A DNA stretch of 64,000 nt, taken from NCBI GenBank assembly GCA_037176725.1, contig JAZBRS010000020.1, forward strand, positions 58,866,001-58,930,000. Direction: 5' to 3'. The notes beneath the pieces are model-generated. The model did no database searches and had not been told where the DNA came from. It saw only the letters and a list, made by a program, of their open reading frames with translations. This stretch comes from Posidonia oceanica. Its lineage: Eukaryota; Streptophyta; Magnoliopsida; Alismatales; Posidoniaceae. Positions 32,242 through 45,167 of the stretch are shown one piece after another. Positions within the stretch are counted from its first letter, which is position 1. The number at the start of each line of letters is the position of its first letter. Made by a program: the position numbers and the translations under genes.

Positions 32242-33783
32242 CCCTGTCCTCGGGGGGCCCGGCCTAGAGTTTACCTACCTACCGAGCACTGGCCCAATCT
32301 GCAGGTGCAAACACCCTGGATCCCAACAACAGGCAAAGATCCGCAGCAGTTCCAACAATTCCGGCAGTTTTAACCAACCACAGCAGTACTGCTAGAGCAA
32401 ACAACAGTAGCAAGCAGCAAACAATGGGGACCAGTGTTGTATCCTTTGCCTATTTCCTTATTGCATTCCTTTTCTTTCAAAAATAGAAAAATACAAAAAA
32501 AAAATCAAAAAGAAAAAACCCCAAAAAAAAAAAATCAAAAAATTTAAAAACAACAAAAACATTTGCATGCCAACAATGCCCGCTGATGAAAATCGAAAAA
32601 GCAAGCCTACTGGAAGGAGAGAGTGATCCCTTCTCAATTGACACTACCTAGACAACCAGGTAAGTGAGAGAGCCACCGCCCACTGAGAGTAGGACGAAGT
32701 GTCCAAACTCCATAAGGGGCCTACACCTCCCAAAGGGAGAGAAAATGCTAGGGTGACTGAGAGAGTGAGCCTAAAACATACATATTCGCATGGGCATAAA
32801 AAAAAAATGCAGATAGAAGGCGAAGACAGAAGTCAGCCCAAGAGAGGGACGTGTGGATTAGCCTTATCCCTACCATACCTTGGAGAGGAGTTGGAGCATG
32901 TGCCTGGACAGTCTACATCTCCAATGGGACTAGCCACCACTTCCTGCAGCAAAATGCCTCCAGCCCAGATCAAGATCCTTTTACCTCCAAGTCAGGGATA
33001 AAGCGAACCCGAGCATCCATGAGGGAGTAGAAAAGAAAAGAAATCTCAAAAGAGCAGGTGTAGGGCCCAAAAGAGTTTGGCACGGAGCTCGATCTGTCAC
33101 CCACAGAAAGCTTGAGCATCACCACCCACTAAGGAGAGCCACCCACAACTTGTGAGTCCTGGTAGGGCCTGTTGAGTTGAGGGCTTCCTCCTCTTTTTCA
33201 GTAGGCATGAATGCTTTCCAGTATAACTGAGGGAAGAACAATAAAAACACCTCTTAATCAACCAACTTGCTTGGCCTTTGCAATACTCCTTGTGTATGCA
33301 TAACCTCATAGGATCTACTCCAGCATTTTTGACGAGGGGCATGTCAGTCGTCCTCTAGTCAAAGTGCATACATCATAGCACTCTCAGAACGAGTGTGTTA
33401 CAACCAACAACACAAACCTTGCATCTTGCATCAGGAAATAGGTCCACTGCACCCAGCGCAGAACTGCAAGTCTAGAATAGCACTGCAGTCTGTAGACACT
33501 CAATGCCCCGCAAGCATCAGGCATGGACAACAAACATACAGCAAGCTGCAACAGCACTCTTCCAGCAAGCGGGCAGCAACGAACCAACCCGCCTTCAGAG
33601 GTGAGCATTAGCAAACAAGCATCATCCAGCGCCACAGCCAGCACACAGTAGCAACAGTCTAGGGGCACCTACAGACCAGACTCCTCGGCAGACTTCTCTT
33701 GGCTAAACCAGTCAGCTTGGCCCCCCTTGCATTTGCATCTCCCTTCGTCTCATTCACCCGCAAAGCGAGCCTATCTACGTCCA
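32242..33783 (+). other. Non-coding region after gag in element C
   Basis: An A-rich stretch (32480-32560) and a purine-rich stretch resemble A 5640-7080 in composition and order. The A donor site equivalent near 32430 is not preserved. No pol motif or other gene is seen on either strand. Confidence 0.55.
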
Positions 33784-33817
33784 GATACCAGGGGCATCTC
33801 GTCTAGCATTTGGTATC
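33784..33817. other. Conserved hairpin upstream of tandem array (C)
   Basis: GATACCA (33784-33790) pairs with TGGTATC (33811-33817); the flanking AGGGGCATCTCGTC is shared with A and D. The stem is shorter and the loop longer than in A and D. Confidence 0.45.
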
Positions 33818-33824
33818 ACCTTGC

Positions 33825-36800
33825 TTTTCCTGCCTTGCGCCTTGTCTCTGGTTGCGCCCCGGATGACAAATTTGCTATCTTGCCTTGCAGTCTGTCTCCG
33901 GTTGCGTCTCGAATGACAGATTCGCTATCCTACTTTGCGGTTAGTCTCCAGTTGCGTCCTGGATGACAGATTTGCTATCCTGCTTCGTGGTTTGTCTCTA
34001 GTTGCGTCCCGGATGACAAATTCGCTATCCTTGCTTCACAGTTTGTCTCCGGTTGCGTCCTAGATGACAAATTCGCTATCTTGCCTTGCAGTTTGTCTCC
34101 GGTTGCATCCCGGATGATAGATTCGCTATCCTGCTTTGTAGTTTGTCCCCGATTGCGACCTGGATGACAAATTGGCTATCTTGCCTTGCGGTCTGTCTAC
34201 AGTTGCGTCCCGGATAACAGATACGCTATCCTGCTTCGTGGTTTGTCTCTGGTTGCGTCACGGATGACAGATTCACCATCTTGCTTCGTGGTTTGTCTCT
34301 AGTTCTGTCCCGGATGTCGAATTCGCTGTCCAGCTTCGCGGTTTGTCTTCAGTTGCGTCCCGGATGACAAATTTGCTATCCATGCTTCGTGGTTTGTCTC
34401 CGATTGCGTCCTGGATGACAAATTCACTATCTTGCCTTGCAGTCTATTTCTGGTTGCATCCCGGATGACAGATTTGCTATCCTACTTCGCGGTTTGTCTC
34501 CAGTTGCATCACGGATGATAGATTCGCTGTCATGCCCTGCGGTCTGTCTCCGATTGCATCCCAGATAACAAAATTCGCTATCCTGCTTCACCGTTTGTCT
34601 CTGGTTGCGTCCCGGATGATAAATTCGCTATCTTGCTTCGCAGTTTGTCTCTGGTTGCGTCCTGGATAATGAATTCGCTATCCGACTTCGCGATTTGTCT
34701 TTGGTTGCATCCTAGATGACAAATTCGCTATCCTTGCTTGACGGTTTGTCTCTGGTTGCATCTCGGATGACTGATTCGTAGTCCTGCTTCGCGGTTCGTC
34801 TCCGGTTGCGTCTCAGATGATAGATTCACTATCCTGCTTCGCAGTTTGTCTCCGATTGCATCCCAGACGAATTCGCTATCCTGCTTTGCAGTTTGTCTCT
34901 GGTTGCGTCCCAGATGACAGATTCGCTAACCAGCGTCGTGGTTTGTCTACGGTTGCGTCCCGGATGAGAAATTCGCTATCCTGCTTCGCGGTTTGTCTCC
35001 AGTTGTGTCCCACATGACGAATTCACTATCTTGCCTCGCAGTGTGTCTCCGGTTGCGTCCCGGATGACAGATTCGTTATCCTCCTTCCCAGTTTTTCACC
35101 AGTTGCATCCCAAATGACAAATTCACTATCCTGCTTCAATTTCTCTCTGGTTGCGACCTGGATGACGAATTCGCTATCCTGCTCGCGATTTATCTTCAGT
35201 TGCGTCCCAGATGACAAATTCGCTATACTTGCTTCGCAGTTTGTCTCCAGTTGCGTCCTAGATGACAAATTTGCAATCTTGCCTTCTGGTCTATCCCTAG
35301 TTGCGTCTCGGATGACAGATTCGCTATCTTGCTTCGCGGTTTGTCTTCAGTTGCATCTCGGATGACAAATTCACTATGTTGCCTTGCGTTCTATCACTGG
35401 TTGCGTCCCGGATGACAGATTTGCTATCTTGCTTCATGGTTTGTCTCTGGTTGCATCCTGGATGACAGATTCGCTATCCTGCTTCGCGGTTTGTCTCCGG
35501 CTGCGTCCTGAATTATAGATTTGCTATCTTGCCTTGTGTTCTGTCTCCAGCAGCGTCCCGGATGACAAATTCGCTATCCTACTTCATGGTTTGTCTCCGA
35601 TTGCGTCTCGGATGACGAAATCGCTATCCTGCTTCGCAGTATGTCTCCAGTTGCGTCCCGAATGACAAATTCGCTATCCTTGCTTCGTGGTTTGTCTTCG
35701 GTTGCGTCCCGGATGACAAATTCACTATTTTTCCTTGTGGTTTGTCTTCGGTTGCGTCCTGGATGACAGATTCGCTCTCCTGCTTCACGGTTTGTCTACG
35801 GTTGCATCCTAGATGATAGATTCGCTGTCTTGCCTTACGGTTTGTCTCTGGTTGCGTCCCAGATGATAGATTCGCTATCCTGCTTCGCAGTTTGTCTTTT
35901 GTTGCATCGCGGATGACAAATTCGCTATCTGGCTTCGCGATTTGTCTCCGGTTGCGTCTCGGATGACGAATTCATTATCCTGCTTCACGGTTTGTCTCCG
36001 GTTGCATCTCAGATGACAAATTCGCTATCCTTGCTTCGTGGTTTGTCTCCAGTTGCATCCCGGATGACAAATTCGCTATCCTACTTCGTGGTTTGTCTCC
36101 GGTTGCGTCCCGGATGACAGATTCGCTATCCTTGCTTCACGGTTTGTCTCCAGTTGCATCCCAGATGACAAATTCACTATCTTGCCTTGCAGTCTGTCTC
36201 TAGTTGCATCTCGGATGACAGATTCACTATCTTACTTCGTGGTTTGTCTCCAGTTGTGTCCTGGATGACAAATTCGCTATCTTGCCTCACGGTTTGTCTC
36301 TAGTTGTGTCCCGGATGACGAATTCGCTATCCTGCTTCGCGATTTGTCTCCAGTTGTGTCTCGGATGACAAATTCTCTTTCCTGCTTTGTGGTTTGACTC
36401 CGGTTGCATCCCGAATGACAAATTTGCAATCCTTGCGTTGCGTCTTTGTCTCTGGTTGCGTCTCGATTGACAAATTCACTATCTTGCTTCGCTGTTTGTC
36501 TCCAGTTGCGTCCTGAATGACAAATTTGATATCTGTGCCTTGCGTCTATGTCTTCGGTTGCGTCCTAATTGACAAATTTGCTATCCTTCCTACATCTTTA
36601 TCTCTGGTTGCGTCCCAGTTGACAAATTTGCTGTCTGGCCTGCATCTTTGTCTTCGGTTGCGTCCCGGATGACAAATTCGCTATCCAGCCTACGTCTCTA
36701 TCTCCGGTTGCATCCCGGATTACAAATTCGCTATCCTTGCATCGCGGTTTATCTCTAGTTGTGTCCTGGATGACAAATTCACTATCCTGCTTCGTTGTTT

Positions 36801-36940
36801 GTCTCCAGTTGCGTCCCGGATGACAAATTCGCTATCCTACTTCGCGGTTTGTCTTCGGTTGCGTCCCGGATGACAGATTCGCTATCCTGCTTCGTAGTTT
36901 GTCTCCTGTTGCATCCCGAATGACGAATTCGCTATCCTGC
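33825..36940 (+). repeat. Tandem array, about 52-bp unit, roughly 60 copies
   Basis: The unit reads about GTTGCGTCCCGGATGACAAA, then TTCGCTATCCTGCTTCGCGG and TTTGTCTCCG, with 1-4 bp length changes. GACAAA and TTTGTC form a 6-bp inverted repeat inside each unit. C/T and A/G differences dominate among copies. Copies from 36420 to 36720 carry a diverged middle (CTTGCGTCT / CTGCATCTTT), showing local homogenisation. D is inserted at the right end, after CCTGC. Confidence 0.95.
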
Positions 36941-37639
36941 TGTAGTAATCCCGGTGCTCAGATTGTCCATGCACACTGCCAAAAGCTCGCGTGCACCGAT
37001 CGGAATCAGGCTCACTATAAGTGGCTATGTTCGAGGAGGAAGGCTCAACTCAAAAACACTTGAAACAGAGGAGAAAAGATAAGAAAAGAAGATGATAAGA
37101 CAATTCAGAGTCGCCACCGTGTCCATTATCGGGAGACAAGGAAAATCGGAGAAATGCGTGGATTAACACACAAAACCAAGCGAAGGATGCAATGCAAAGC
37201 TATGCAAAGGAAAACAAATGCAAATGAATGCAAATGATATGACTCATGCCTAGGATAAGGGCAATATGGTCATTGCGGGCCAAAAGACTAGGCAAGGACT
37301 TGTGTTACGTGCGGGGAAGGTGTTAGGCACTCCCGACACGCCCGAGAATCGGTCTTTCTAGGCTTACGCTCGCATACACAGGGAAATACAGGTTTGAATG
37401 CCTAAATGCCAATGAATGCCTGAATGAATGCTCAAAGGTGTGCTCTAAGTGATGGGATGCAATGCAGGGAAGTAAACGTGCAGTCTAAGTGCTCAGCAAC
37501 GCTGTCTGTGTTCCGAACCGGTCAAAACCTGGCTCGTGAGAACTCCAGGCAATAAGCATCACTGCCCTATATGCAAATGCAGCGGAAAAGCAAAGCGTCA
37601 TTAAAACCAAGCAATGCGGGCGACATGCAAGAGAAAACA

Positions 37640-37935
37640 GCATAAAACACACAAAACAATGCGAGAAACGAAAGCAGCACGCGAAACGGTGCAAGAAAAC
37701 AAGATCGGCAAGCAAAACGGTGCGAGAAAACAAAGCAGCATGCGAAATGGTGTAGAAAACAAAGCCAGCACGTAAAACGGTGCAAAAAACAGAAGCGGCA
37801 TGCGAAACGGTGCAAGAAACAAGAGTGGCACGCGAAACAGTGCAAAAAACAAAGCTAGCATGCAAAACGGTGCGAAAAAACAAGATCGACACGCAAAACA
37901 GTGCGAGAAACAAAGCGAAACAAAACATCGACAAA
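37640..37935 (-). repeat. LTR minisatellite in D
   Basis: About nine to ten copies of the roughly 30-bp unit seen as GCAAAACGGTGCGAGAAACA on the plus strand. Confidence 0.82.
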
Positions 37936-38047
37936 GCCATGCAGATGTAGATGCAAAGAGGAAGAGCAAGAGAAGCAAAGGGGAGGCAAACGATGCAAGT
38001 GTAAGAACAAGCGCTGCTTAAAGACCACGTAATGTAGGTGTGAAGAC

Positions 38048-38373
38048 CTACAAAGGGGAAAGGAAGCAAGTGGAGGGATCACCGCTGTCTTGTGACTGTT
38101 TCCCACCAAAGTGTCCCACGATATGTCTCGCACGTTGCCAAAAGCTCGCGATGCGATTGGATTGTGGAAAAGGGGGAAGAAAGTTGCAATTAGTAGTGAA
38201 TCCAGGGGAAACACAACACAAGGCACTGAGAGTGTGCGAAAAAGGGAGACAGAGTAGATAGATAGGAAGAGGGAGTCCTAGTCTACATGCTCGAGAAAGC
38301 GGGAAGCAAAAACGATGCATGCAATGCAAATGATGTGCAAATGAATGTTGTGCAGGGGTTCAGGAGGACTTAC
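38048..38373 (-). other. Putative intron inside the LTR of D
   Basis: Minus strand reads TTCCAAG|GTAAGTCC to CCTTTGTAG|GTC, 326 bp, the same length as in A and G although much of the interior has diverged. Confidence 0.45.
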
Positions 38374-41300
38374 CTTGGAAATCTGAAGCCTGATCTGAGA
38401 AATGTTGGGTCCATGTGAAAGAGCGCTCCGCCAGGGTTGTCTAGGTAGCTTGGTTGAGAAGATCCGGCGGCCAGATCAGAAGATATGCTGGCTTCAAGGC
38501 AGAGCGGCCAAAATAGGGGAGAAAAATGGATCTAAGTGTAAAGGAGGTCCTAGGGGTGTGCAAAACAGGTCCTCCCATGTAAATGGGAGCTAAGTGTGCT
38601 TAAGTGTGTGCAAAAATGCCAGATGCAAAGATGCATGGGTGCAATGCATGCAGAAATGCAAGAAAGGACCTAAGAATAACTTTTCAGAAAACTTAGGGAC
38701 CTATATGCAATTTTGAAAAAGTTAAGGATCTAAATGCAAGAATTTTGAAAAGTTAGGGGCTTATATGCAAAATTTTTGAAAACTTGAGAGTCTGAGTGCA
38801 ATTTTACAAAATGCAGAGTTTAAAATGCAATTTTATAAGGTAAAACATGTATTTGAATAAGTTTTGAAATCATGTGGAGGACTAATGTACAATTTGAAAA
38901 CATGTAGGGGTTGAAATGCAATTTTGTAAGGTAAAAAGCAGAAAAAATGGGTTCTGTGAATTAAACAGAGGACCTATGTGCAATTTTTAAATATGCAGGG
39001 TCTAAAATGCAATTTTATAAGCAAAAGTATGCATTTAAATGAGTTTTATAAACATATAGAGGACCTATGTGTAATTTTGAAACATGCAGGGTCTAAAATG
39101 CAATTTTATAAGGAAAAATACTAAAAAATAGATGATGTGCATGCAAATGAAGGACCTATGTGCAAAAATCAAAATGCATGGGGAAATAATGCAATGCAGT
39201 AAGAAAAGATGGAAATAAATGCTTTGATTAATCGATCAGAGGACTAGAACGCAAATAAAGAAAAATGCAGGATTAAAAATGCAATTTACTAAGGTAAAAT
39301 CAGAGTATTAAATGAGATTATTAACTAAAGGACTGAAATGCAAGAATAAAAAACTACAGGACTAGAAAATAAAGAGCAGAAACTTAAATGAACTGTAAAT
39401 GGACTAGAATGCAAATAAAATAAATAACTGGACTGAATGTAAAGAAAAATAGATAAATTGTAATAGCAGAGGACTGGAAAGCAATAAAAAAACATACAGG
39501 GCCTGAACTAAAATAAATCTAAAAGGAAAACACAGTAGAAGGACTGGAAAGTAATTAGACAATTTTTTAGATTTTTCATGCAATTTCATATGATTTAAAT
39601 TCAAACTTAAATGAATCTTAAACGATGGCAGGAGTAGAATACAATAAAACAATAGCATGAGGCAAAAATGCAATATATGGTAAAGTTTGCTTATTAAGAG
39701 GAAATAAATGAACAGTAAAAACACAGCAGATGGGCCACTGTAGCAGATCGCTACCAGTGGCTGAGGACGGTAGAGGAGGGCTGCTGGAGCGGTGCTGAAC
39801 GGCGGGCGATCTTCATCGGAGCTAGGCAGAGACTGGAGAGACATCGGCGAGCCACGACGCTGTCTGGAGATGGCCGGAGAGCTGGACGGAGGTCTACAGA
39901 CCTGCTCGGAGGCAGAGCAGACGATCGGCGCGTCGGGGAAGCGATCTGAAGGCATGGTTGCACTCCTAGAGCCCGTGCGGACCTCGGGCGACGATCGGAA
40001 GTCCTTTCTACTAATCGGAGCGGCGAGGAGAGCTTTGAGCTCGCTGGAGAAGACGGGTCAGCGGCGGTGCTGACCCGGTGAAAGAGGGAGAAGAACCCCT
40101 ATCTGAGGGGTGGAAAAGCAAGAGGGGGAGAGAACTAAGCTAGGGGGAAGAAGATTACCTGTTTCAACGTCTGGAGAGCTCCCCCGTCGCGAGCTGGTTC
40201 TGCAGATGCCGGTGAGGTCAGTCCGGCTGATGGAGGGGTCGTCAACGGCTTCTGGGCGTCTGGTTCTGCTCAGTGCGTTGCTCCAGAGCTTCCTGGATGA
40301 TCGGATGCAGGTTCTGCAGGCCGGAGGGAGAAGTGGCTGTTTTGGGTTCACAGTAAGTCGCCGGAGGTGGGGGGAGATGTTCACTATCCTCTGGATCAAT
40401 TGGAGGGTGCCGGCAAGCTTCTGGAGGTTGGGTGAAGGTCTCTGGATGCTAGGAAGGGCCAATGGAGGGCTGGAGAGGGAGTTTGATGATGAGGGGATTT
40501 TCTAGCAAAAAAGGTTGCAAGTGTTTGAAGTGATGGGTTCCGGCTGTGAGGAGGATGAAGGCTGAGGCTTTGGTGTTTTAGGGAGGTGGTGTTCTAGGGA
40601 GTAGGATGCTGGAGTTTGGGCAGGTTTAGGGCTCAGTAGCGGTTGGAATTTTGGAAGGTGGAGGTGTTGGGTTCTGCTGAGTGAAAATGGAAGTGTCGGG
40701 GTGATTCTGGGGTGGCTCTGGTTGTGGAATGGGGGGCTGGATTGCTAGAGTTCTAGGTGAGATTGGGGGAGGAATTGGGAGTGGTGTGAAGGACTGAACG
40801 GGCTCTGGATTGGGTGGAATGAAAGAGGAAGAGGAGGGCTGAATTCTGCAAAGGATGAGAGGGGGAATTGGGTTCTCTCAGGGCTCTGGATTGCTCTCTC
40901 TCTCTCAGGACGATAAAAGGCAGGAAGAAGGAGGAGAATTGAGCTGGTTTTATCAGGGGCTGGGTGAAGGCTGAGCGTGCAGTGGATTTGAATCCACCGG
41001 CGTGGGCTTCAGCTGATGAAGATGAGGAGCGACATCTCTCTCAACAACAACAACGGAGGAGGAGGAAAAGAGAGAGATATCTCTCTCAACAACAACAACG
41101 GAGGAAGGAGGGGAGGAGAAGAGTAGGGAGAAGAGGGGAGGAGAGAGAGGGGGGCCGTGGGAGAAGAAGGGTCTGAAGAGGAAGAAGAAGAAGGAGGGAA
41201 GAAGAAGGAGAGGATGCGGCTGTGGGCTGGGCTTGCCGGAAAATAAAAGAAAAAAAAGAAAGAAGGAGGGGAAGAGTTGGGCCTGCTGGGCTAGAAGAAA

Positions 41301-42810
41301 TAAAAAAAGAAAGGAAGAAAGGAAGAAGAGGAAAGGAAGAAGAGGAAGGAGAAGAAAAACAAAATAAAAAATAAAAATGGAAAGGTTTTGAAAATGTTTT
41401 TAGAGTAGTTGTGTTTAAATTAGGATTTTAGATTAGGTTTTTAATGGTTGTTTTTAATCGATTAATTAGGATTAGAGGGAGTTTTAATGTTGATTTGAGT
41501 TTTTAGGGTTTAAGTTTTCTTTAAATTGTTTTTGATTTTGTTTTAAATGTTTGTTAAATTTTTAAATTGTTTTTAGTTATGTTTCCCTTGTTAAGTCTTT
41601 GGGATTTTTTATTAGGCTTTTTAAAGATTGTTTTTAAATTGATTAGGGTGAGTTTTAGCTTTTGATTTTAATCTTTTTTCTTAAGTCTTTTTGATTTGTT
41701 TTTAATTTTGTCTGTTAAGTTCTTTTAATATTTTTTAGTTAAGTTTTTTCTTGTTAAGTTTTTTAATTAAGTGTTTTTCGATTGTTTCAAGTTTTTGATT
41801 GTTTCTTTTCTTCTTTTTAATTAAGTTTTTAAAATGTTTCTTTTAGATTTAAGTTAAGTTTTTTCTTAATTACTTGTCTTAGTGTTCTTAATTGTTTTCT
41901 TTCTTTTTCAAGATTTGTTTTTTGATTATTTTTAGTAGGGTTTTTACTTTTTCTTGTTTTGATTATATTTTGGTTTTTACTTGATTTTATAGCATTTTCT
42001 TTTTGTTTGTTTTACATTTTTTAGATTGCATTCATGGTTTCTAGTTTTAGTTAGGTTTTTGTTTTTAATTGTTTGTTTAAGTTTTAATTAGGGTTTTGAT
42101 TTTTTTTTCTTTTGTTTTTAGAGTTATAAAGGGTTTTAAAGGTTTTTTAGAGATTTAGTAAAAGAAAGGAAAAGAAAAGGAAAAGGAAGAAGATAAAGGA
42201 AGAAATAAGGAGTAAAGAAGAAAGAGAGGAGTGGAAAGAAAATAAATTTTAGAAAATCAAGAAATAAGCTAAAAATAAAATATAAATATAAATAAAATAC
42301 AGAAGAGATAAATGCACAAGGTGGGCCCACAGCCAGGCAAGAAGAAGAGAGAGAAGGGAGTGAAAAGAAGGAGAATAATTAGGAGAGAGAGGAGAGAGAA
42401 AAGGATAATTTGAAGAAATGAAGGGGTTAGAAGTTTAGAAAAGAGGTGAAATTTGCAGAGTGTGTGGCCTACGGTCTCTAGTGTTGGACCTAGGGTTTGG
42501 GTTTGGATTTGGGAAGGTTTTGCAAGGGTTTTGAGGTGTAGAAGAAGGGGTAGTTTTACCTAGGTTTTCTAGGGTTTTTGGGAGTGGTTTTGGTTTGAAA
42601 AATTTAAGAATTTTTGGTAGGTTTGCTAAGTTGGTGATGGTGAGTTTTCCTATGGTTTTTGGGTAGTTTTTAGGCTTGAGAAAGAGGTGTGGTTCTAGGT
42701 TAAGTTTGGGCTTGTTTTGAAGAGAATGATGAAAAGGAATGTGTAGGTTTGGACCTAGATTTGGATCCAAAAGCCACCAGAAGCTTCCAATTGATTCAGC
42801 TTGTCGAAAT

Positions 42811-42890
42811 GGGGTGTCAACAGATGCCCCTCCCTGAGCGAGGTCAAGCGAAACAAGGCCGCTGCTCAGGGTTGACAAGACACCCCATCT
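42811..42890. promoter_or_regulatory. Polypurine tract and nested inverted repeat of D
   Basis: The minus-strand tract CGCTCAGGGAGGGGCATC directly precedes the LTR. Stems GGGGTGTC (42811-42818) / GACACCCC (42879-42886) and CCCTGAGC (42832-42839) / GCTCAGGG (42864-42871) match the outer and middle stems of A, while the innermost loop differs. Confidence 0.72.
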
Positions 42891-43371
42891 GATTGACGGG
42901 AGCAGAAGATTGCTATTGGCGTGAGTTACTTATTCGACAGATGCACCGAAAGTCGCAGCCCGTTGCCGCAATGCAAAGTGCAGGTGTAGATGGATGAGAT
43001 GCGATGTATGCAATGCATGCTAATGCAAATGCAATGCAAATGTTAGTGCAAAAGTTAGTACAGCTAGGAATGTTGATGTAGCACAAGATGATGATGATGT
43101 TGGAATAGTATGCTGTGCTAGAAAAGAAAGTGCAAAGATGATGCGAAAGAAATGCCAAAAGAGAACCGCGAGGTAGCGCAAAGACTTGGCAGCTAATCCA
43201 GACTTGCGCGACAGGGCGAGAAAGAAAAGTGCAGCTTGTCCCCGCCCAGCAAGCAAGCTAGCAAAAAGGAGCGCGAGGGGAGAGGGGCCGACTCTCCTAT
43301 CACAAGGGGATGCGGGACTTTGTCTTCCTGGGACAAAGTTGCGCGAAGAGGGTGATAAGATGTCGGACTTA
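42891..43371 (-). other. 3' untranslated region of D next to the LTR
   Basis: The first 90 bp match the corresponding region of A in reverse (CAGATGCACCGAAA, GTTGCCGCAATGC). The rest is unique; a single copy of the 41-bp array unit lies near 43347. No gene is seen. Confidence 0.55.
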
Positions 43372-44391
43372 TCGGCCGGATAGTTTACAATCCTATCAAC
43401 CGGAAGTGATAGTTTACGGACCTATCAACCGGAAGCGATAGTTTACGGACCTATCAATCAGAGGGTGCAGTTGTGAGTGATAGTTACTGGATATCAGCCG
43501 TAAAACATGATTGTGCAGGATAGTTTACGGTCATATCAACCGGAAGCGATAGTTTATGGGCCTATCAACCGGGAGCGATAGTTTACGGGCCTATCAACCG
43601 GGAGCGATAGTTTACGGTCCTATCAATCGGAAGCACAATCCATGAGTGATAGTTACTGGTTATCAGCCGTATAACGTAAATGCCAGAGAATGATAGTTTA
43701 TGGTCCTATCAACCGGAAGCGATAGTTTATGGGCCTATCAATCGGAAGCGATAGTTTACGGGCCTATCAACCGGGAGTGATAGTTTACGGTCCTATCAAC
43801 CGGAAAGGGCATTTGCAAGTGATAGTTACTAGATATCAGCTGTATAACATGATTGGCGCAGCGATAGTTTACGGTCCTATCAACCGGAAGCGATAGTTTA
43901 CGGGCCTATCAACCGGGAGCGATAGTTTACGGACCTATCAACCGGGAACGATAGTTTACGGTCCTATCAACCGGAAAGCACAATCATGAGGGATAGTTAC
44001 TAGTTATCAGCCGTATAATGCAATTACAGGTGATAGTTTACGGTCCTATCAACCGGAAGCGATAGTTTACGGGCCTATCAACGGGGGGCGATAGTTTACG
44101 GGCCTATCAACCGGAAGCGATAGTTTACGGTCCTATCAACCGGAAAGAGCAATTGCAAGGGATAGTTTCTGGATATCAGCCATATAACGTAATTGCAAGT
44201 GATAGTTTTGGATATCAGCCAAGGATGAGTTTTGGATCATCAGCCAGAGAATGATAGTTTACGGCCCTATCAACCGGAAGGTGCAATTACGAGGGACAGT
44301 TACTGGATGTCAGCCGTATAACACAACTGCGAGATAGTTTTGGATATCAGCCCAAGATGATAGTTTACGGTCCTATCAACCGGAAAGAGCA
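43372..44391 (-). repeat. Tandem array of 29-bp units with higher-order spacing
   Basis: The plus-strand unit is GATAGTTTACGGGCCTATCA followed by ACCGGAAGC. Groups of mostly two to five units are separated by a spacer of about 55-60 bp containing GTGATAGTTACTGG, ATATCAGCCGTATAAC and a variable end. Each unit has GATAG...CTATC. The grouping repeats about six times, so the array has a higher-order structure. Confidence 0.92.
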
Positions 44392-44640
44392 ATGATTGAT
44401 TGATTGATTGATGATTGATTGATTGATTGATTGATGATTGATTGATTAATTGATTGATTGATAAGAAAAAGGTTGATAAGGAAAAGATTGATAAGGAAAA
44501 GATCGATTGATGATGGAAAGAGATTGATAAGAAAAAGGTTGATTGATGATTGAAAGAGATTGATAAGAAAAAGGTTGATAAGGAAAAGATTGATAAGGAA
44601 GAGATTGATTGATGATTGAAAGGGATTGATAAGAAAAAGT
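44392..44640. repeat. GATT microsatellite and GATAAGRAAAAG repeats
   Basis: (GATT)n runs at 44392-44462 with GATGATT interruptions grade into GATAAGAAAAAGGTT / GATAAGGAAAAGATT words to 44640, a likely bridge between the two neighbouring arrays. Confidence 0.88.
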
Positions 44641-45085
44641 TTGATAAGATATCGGACTTATTGGCCGGCAAAGGGAAAGAGATGATGAAATATCGGACTT
44701 ATCGGCCGGCAAACAGAAAGAGATGATAAGATATCGGACTTATCGGCCAGCAAATGAATAAAAGAATAGAATGATAAGATATCGGACTTATCAGCCAGCA
44801 AAGGGAGGATGAAGGAATGATAAGATATCGGACTTATCGGCCGGCAAAGAGAGGATGAAGGAATGATAAGATATCGGACTTATCGGCCGGCAAAGGGAAA
44901 GAGATAATAAGATATCGGACTTATCGGCCGGCAAATGAATAAAAGAATAGAATGATAAGATATCGGACTTATTGGTTGGCAAAGAGAGGATGAAGGAATG
45001 ATAAGATATTGGACTTATCGGTCGGCAAAGGGAAAGAGATGATAAGATATCGGACTTATCGGCCGGCAAAGAGAGGATGAGTTTC
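44641..45085 (-). repeat. Tandem array, about 41-45-bp unit, about 10 copies
   Basis: The plus-strand unit is GATAAGATATCGGACTTATC, GGCCGGCAAA and a purine-rich tail of variable length. GATAAG...CTTATC gives a 6-bp stem. Confidence 0.9.
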
Positions 45086-45167
45086 GTGAGAGCGAGCCAT
45101 CCCATGATACCAGGAATATCATGGGGGAAAGAGAGGGAGAATGATACCAAGGGGTGATCAAAAGATG

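Larger units (their letters stand above)
31021..36940 (+). mobile_element. Element C: 5'-truncated gag-bearing Ogre-like element
   Basis: Similarity to A begins abruptly at 31021 (matching A 4345, inside gag) and continues through gag, an A-rich stretch, the pre-array hairpin and a tandem array. The right end is interrupted by D at 36941 inside the array, so the rest of C should lie beyond D, outside the window. No pol is seen. The array repeat is unlike that of A, so C is a different subfamily. Confidence 0.8.
36941..42822 (-). repeat. 3' LTR of element D (5882 bp)
   Basis: Plus strand begins TGTAGTAATCC (reverse of the LTR end) and ends GGGGTGTCAACA, followed by the PPT. The layout equals that of A in reverse: conserved block 37245-37383, minisatellite, intron-like 38048-38373, GCAATTTT-rich part, GC-rich part (39730-40500) and A/T-rich part. 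A CTCTCTCAACAACAACAACGG word is duplicated near 41035 and 41085. Sequence is closer to E and F than to A and G. Open frames here are not called as genes. Confidence 0.92.

Noticed and set aside
33825..36940. CRISPR-like appearance of direct repeats
   Set aside because: Units are head-to-tail without unique spacers, diverge freely and sit inside a plant retroelement.
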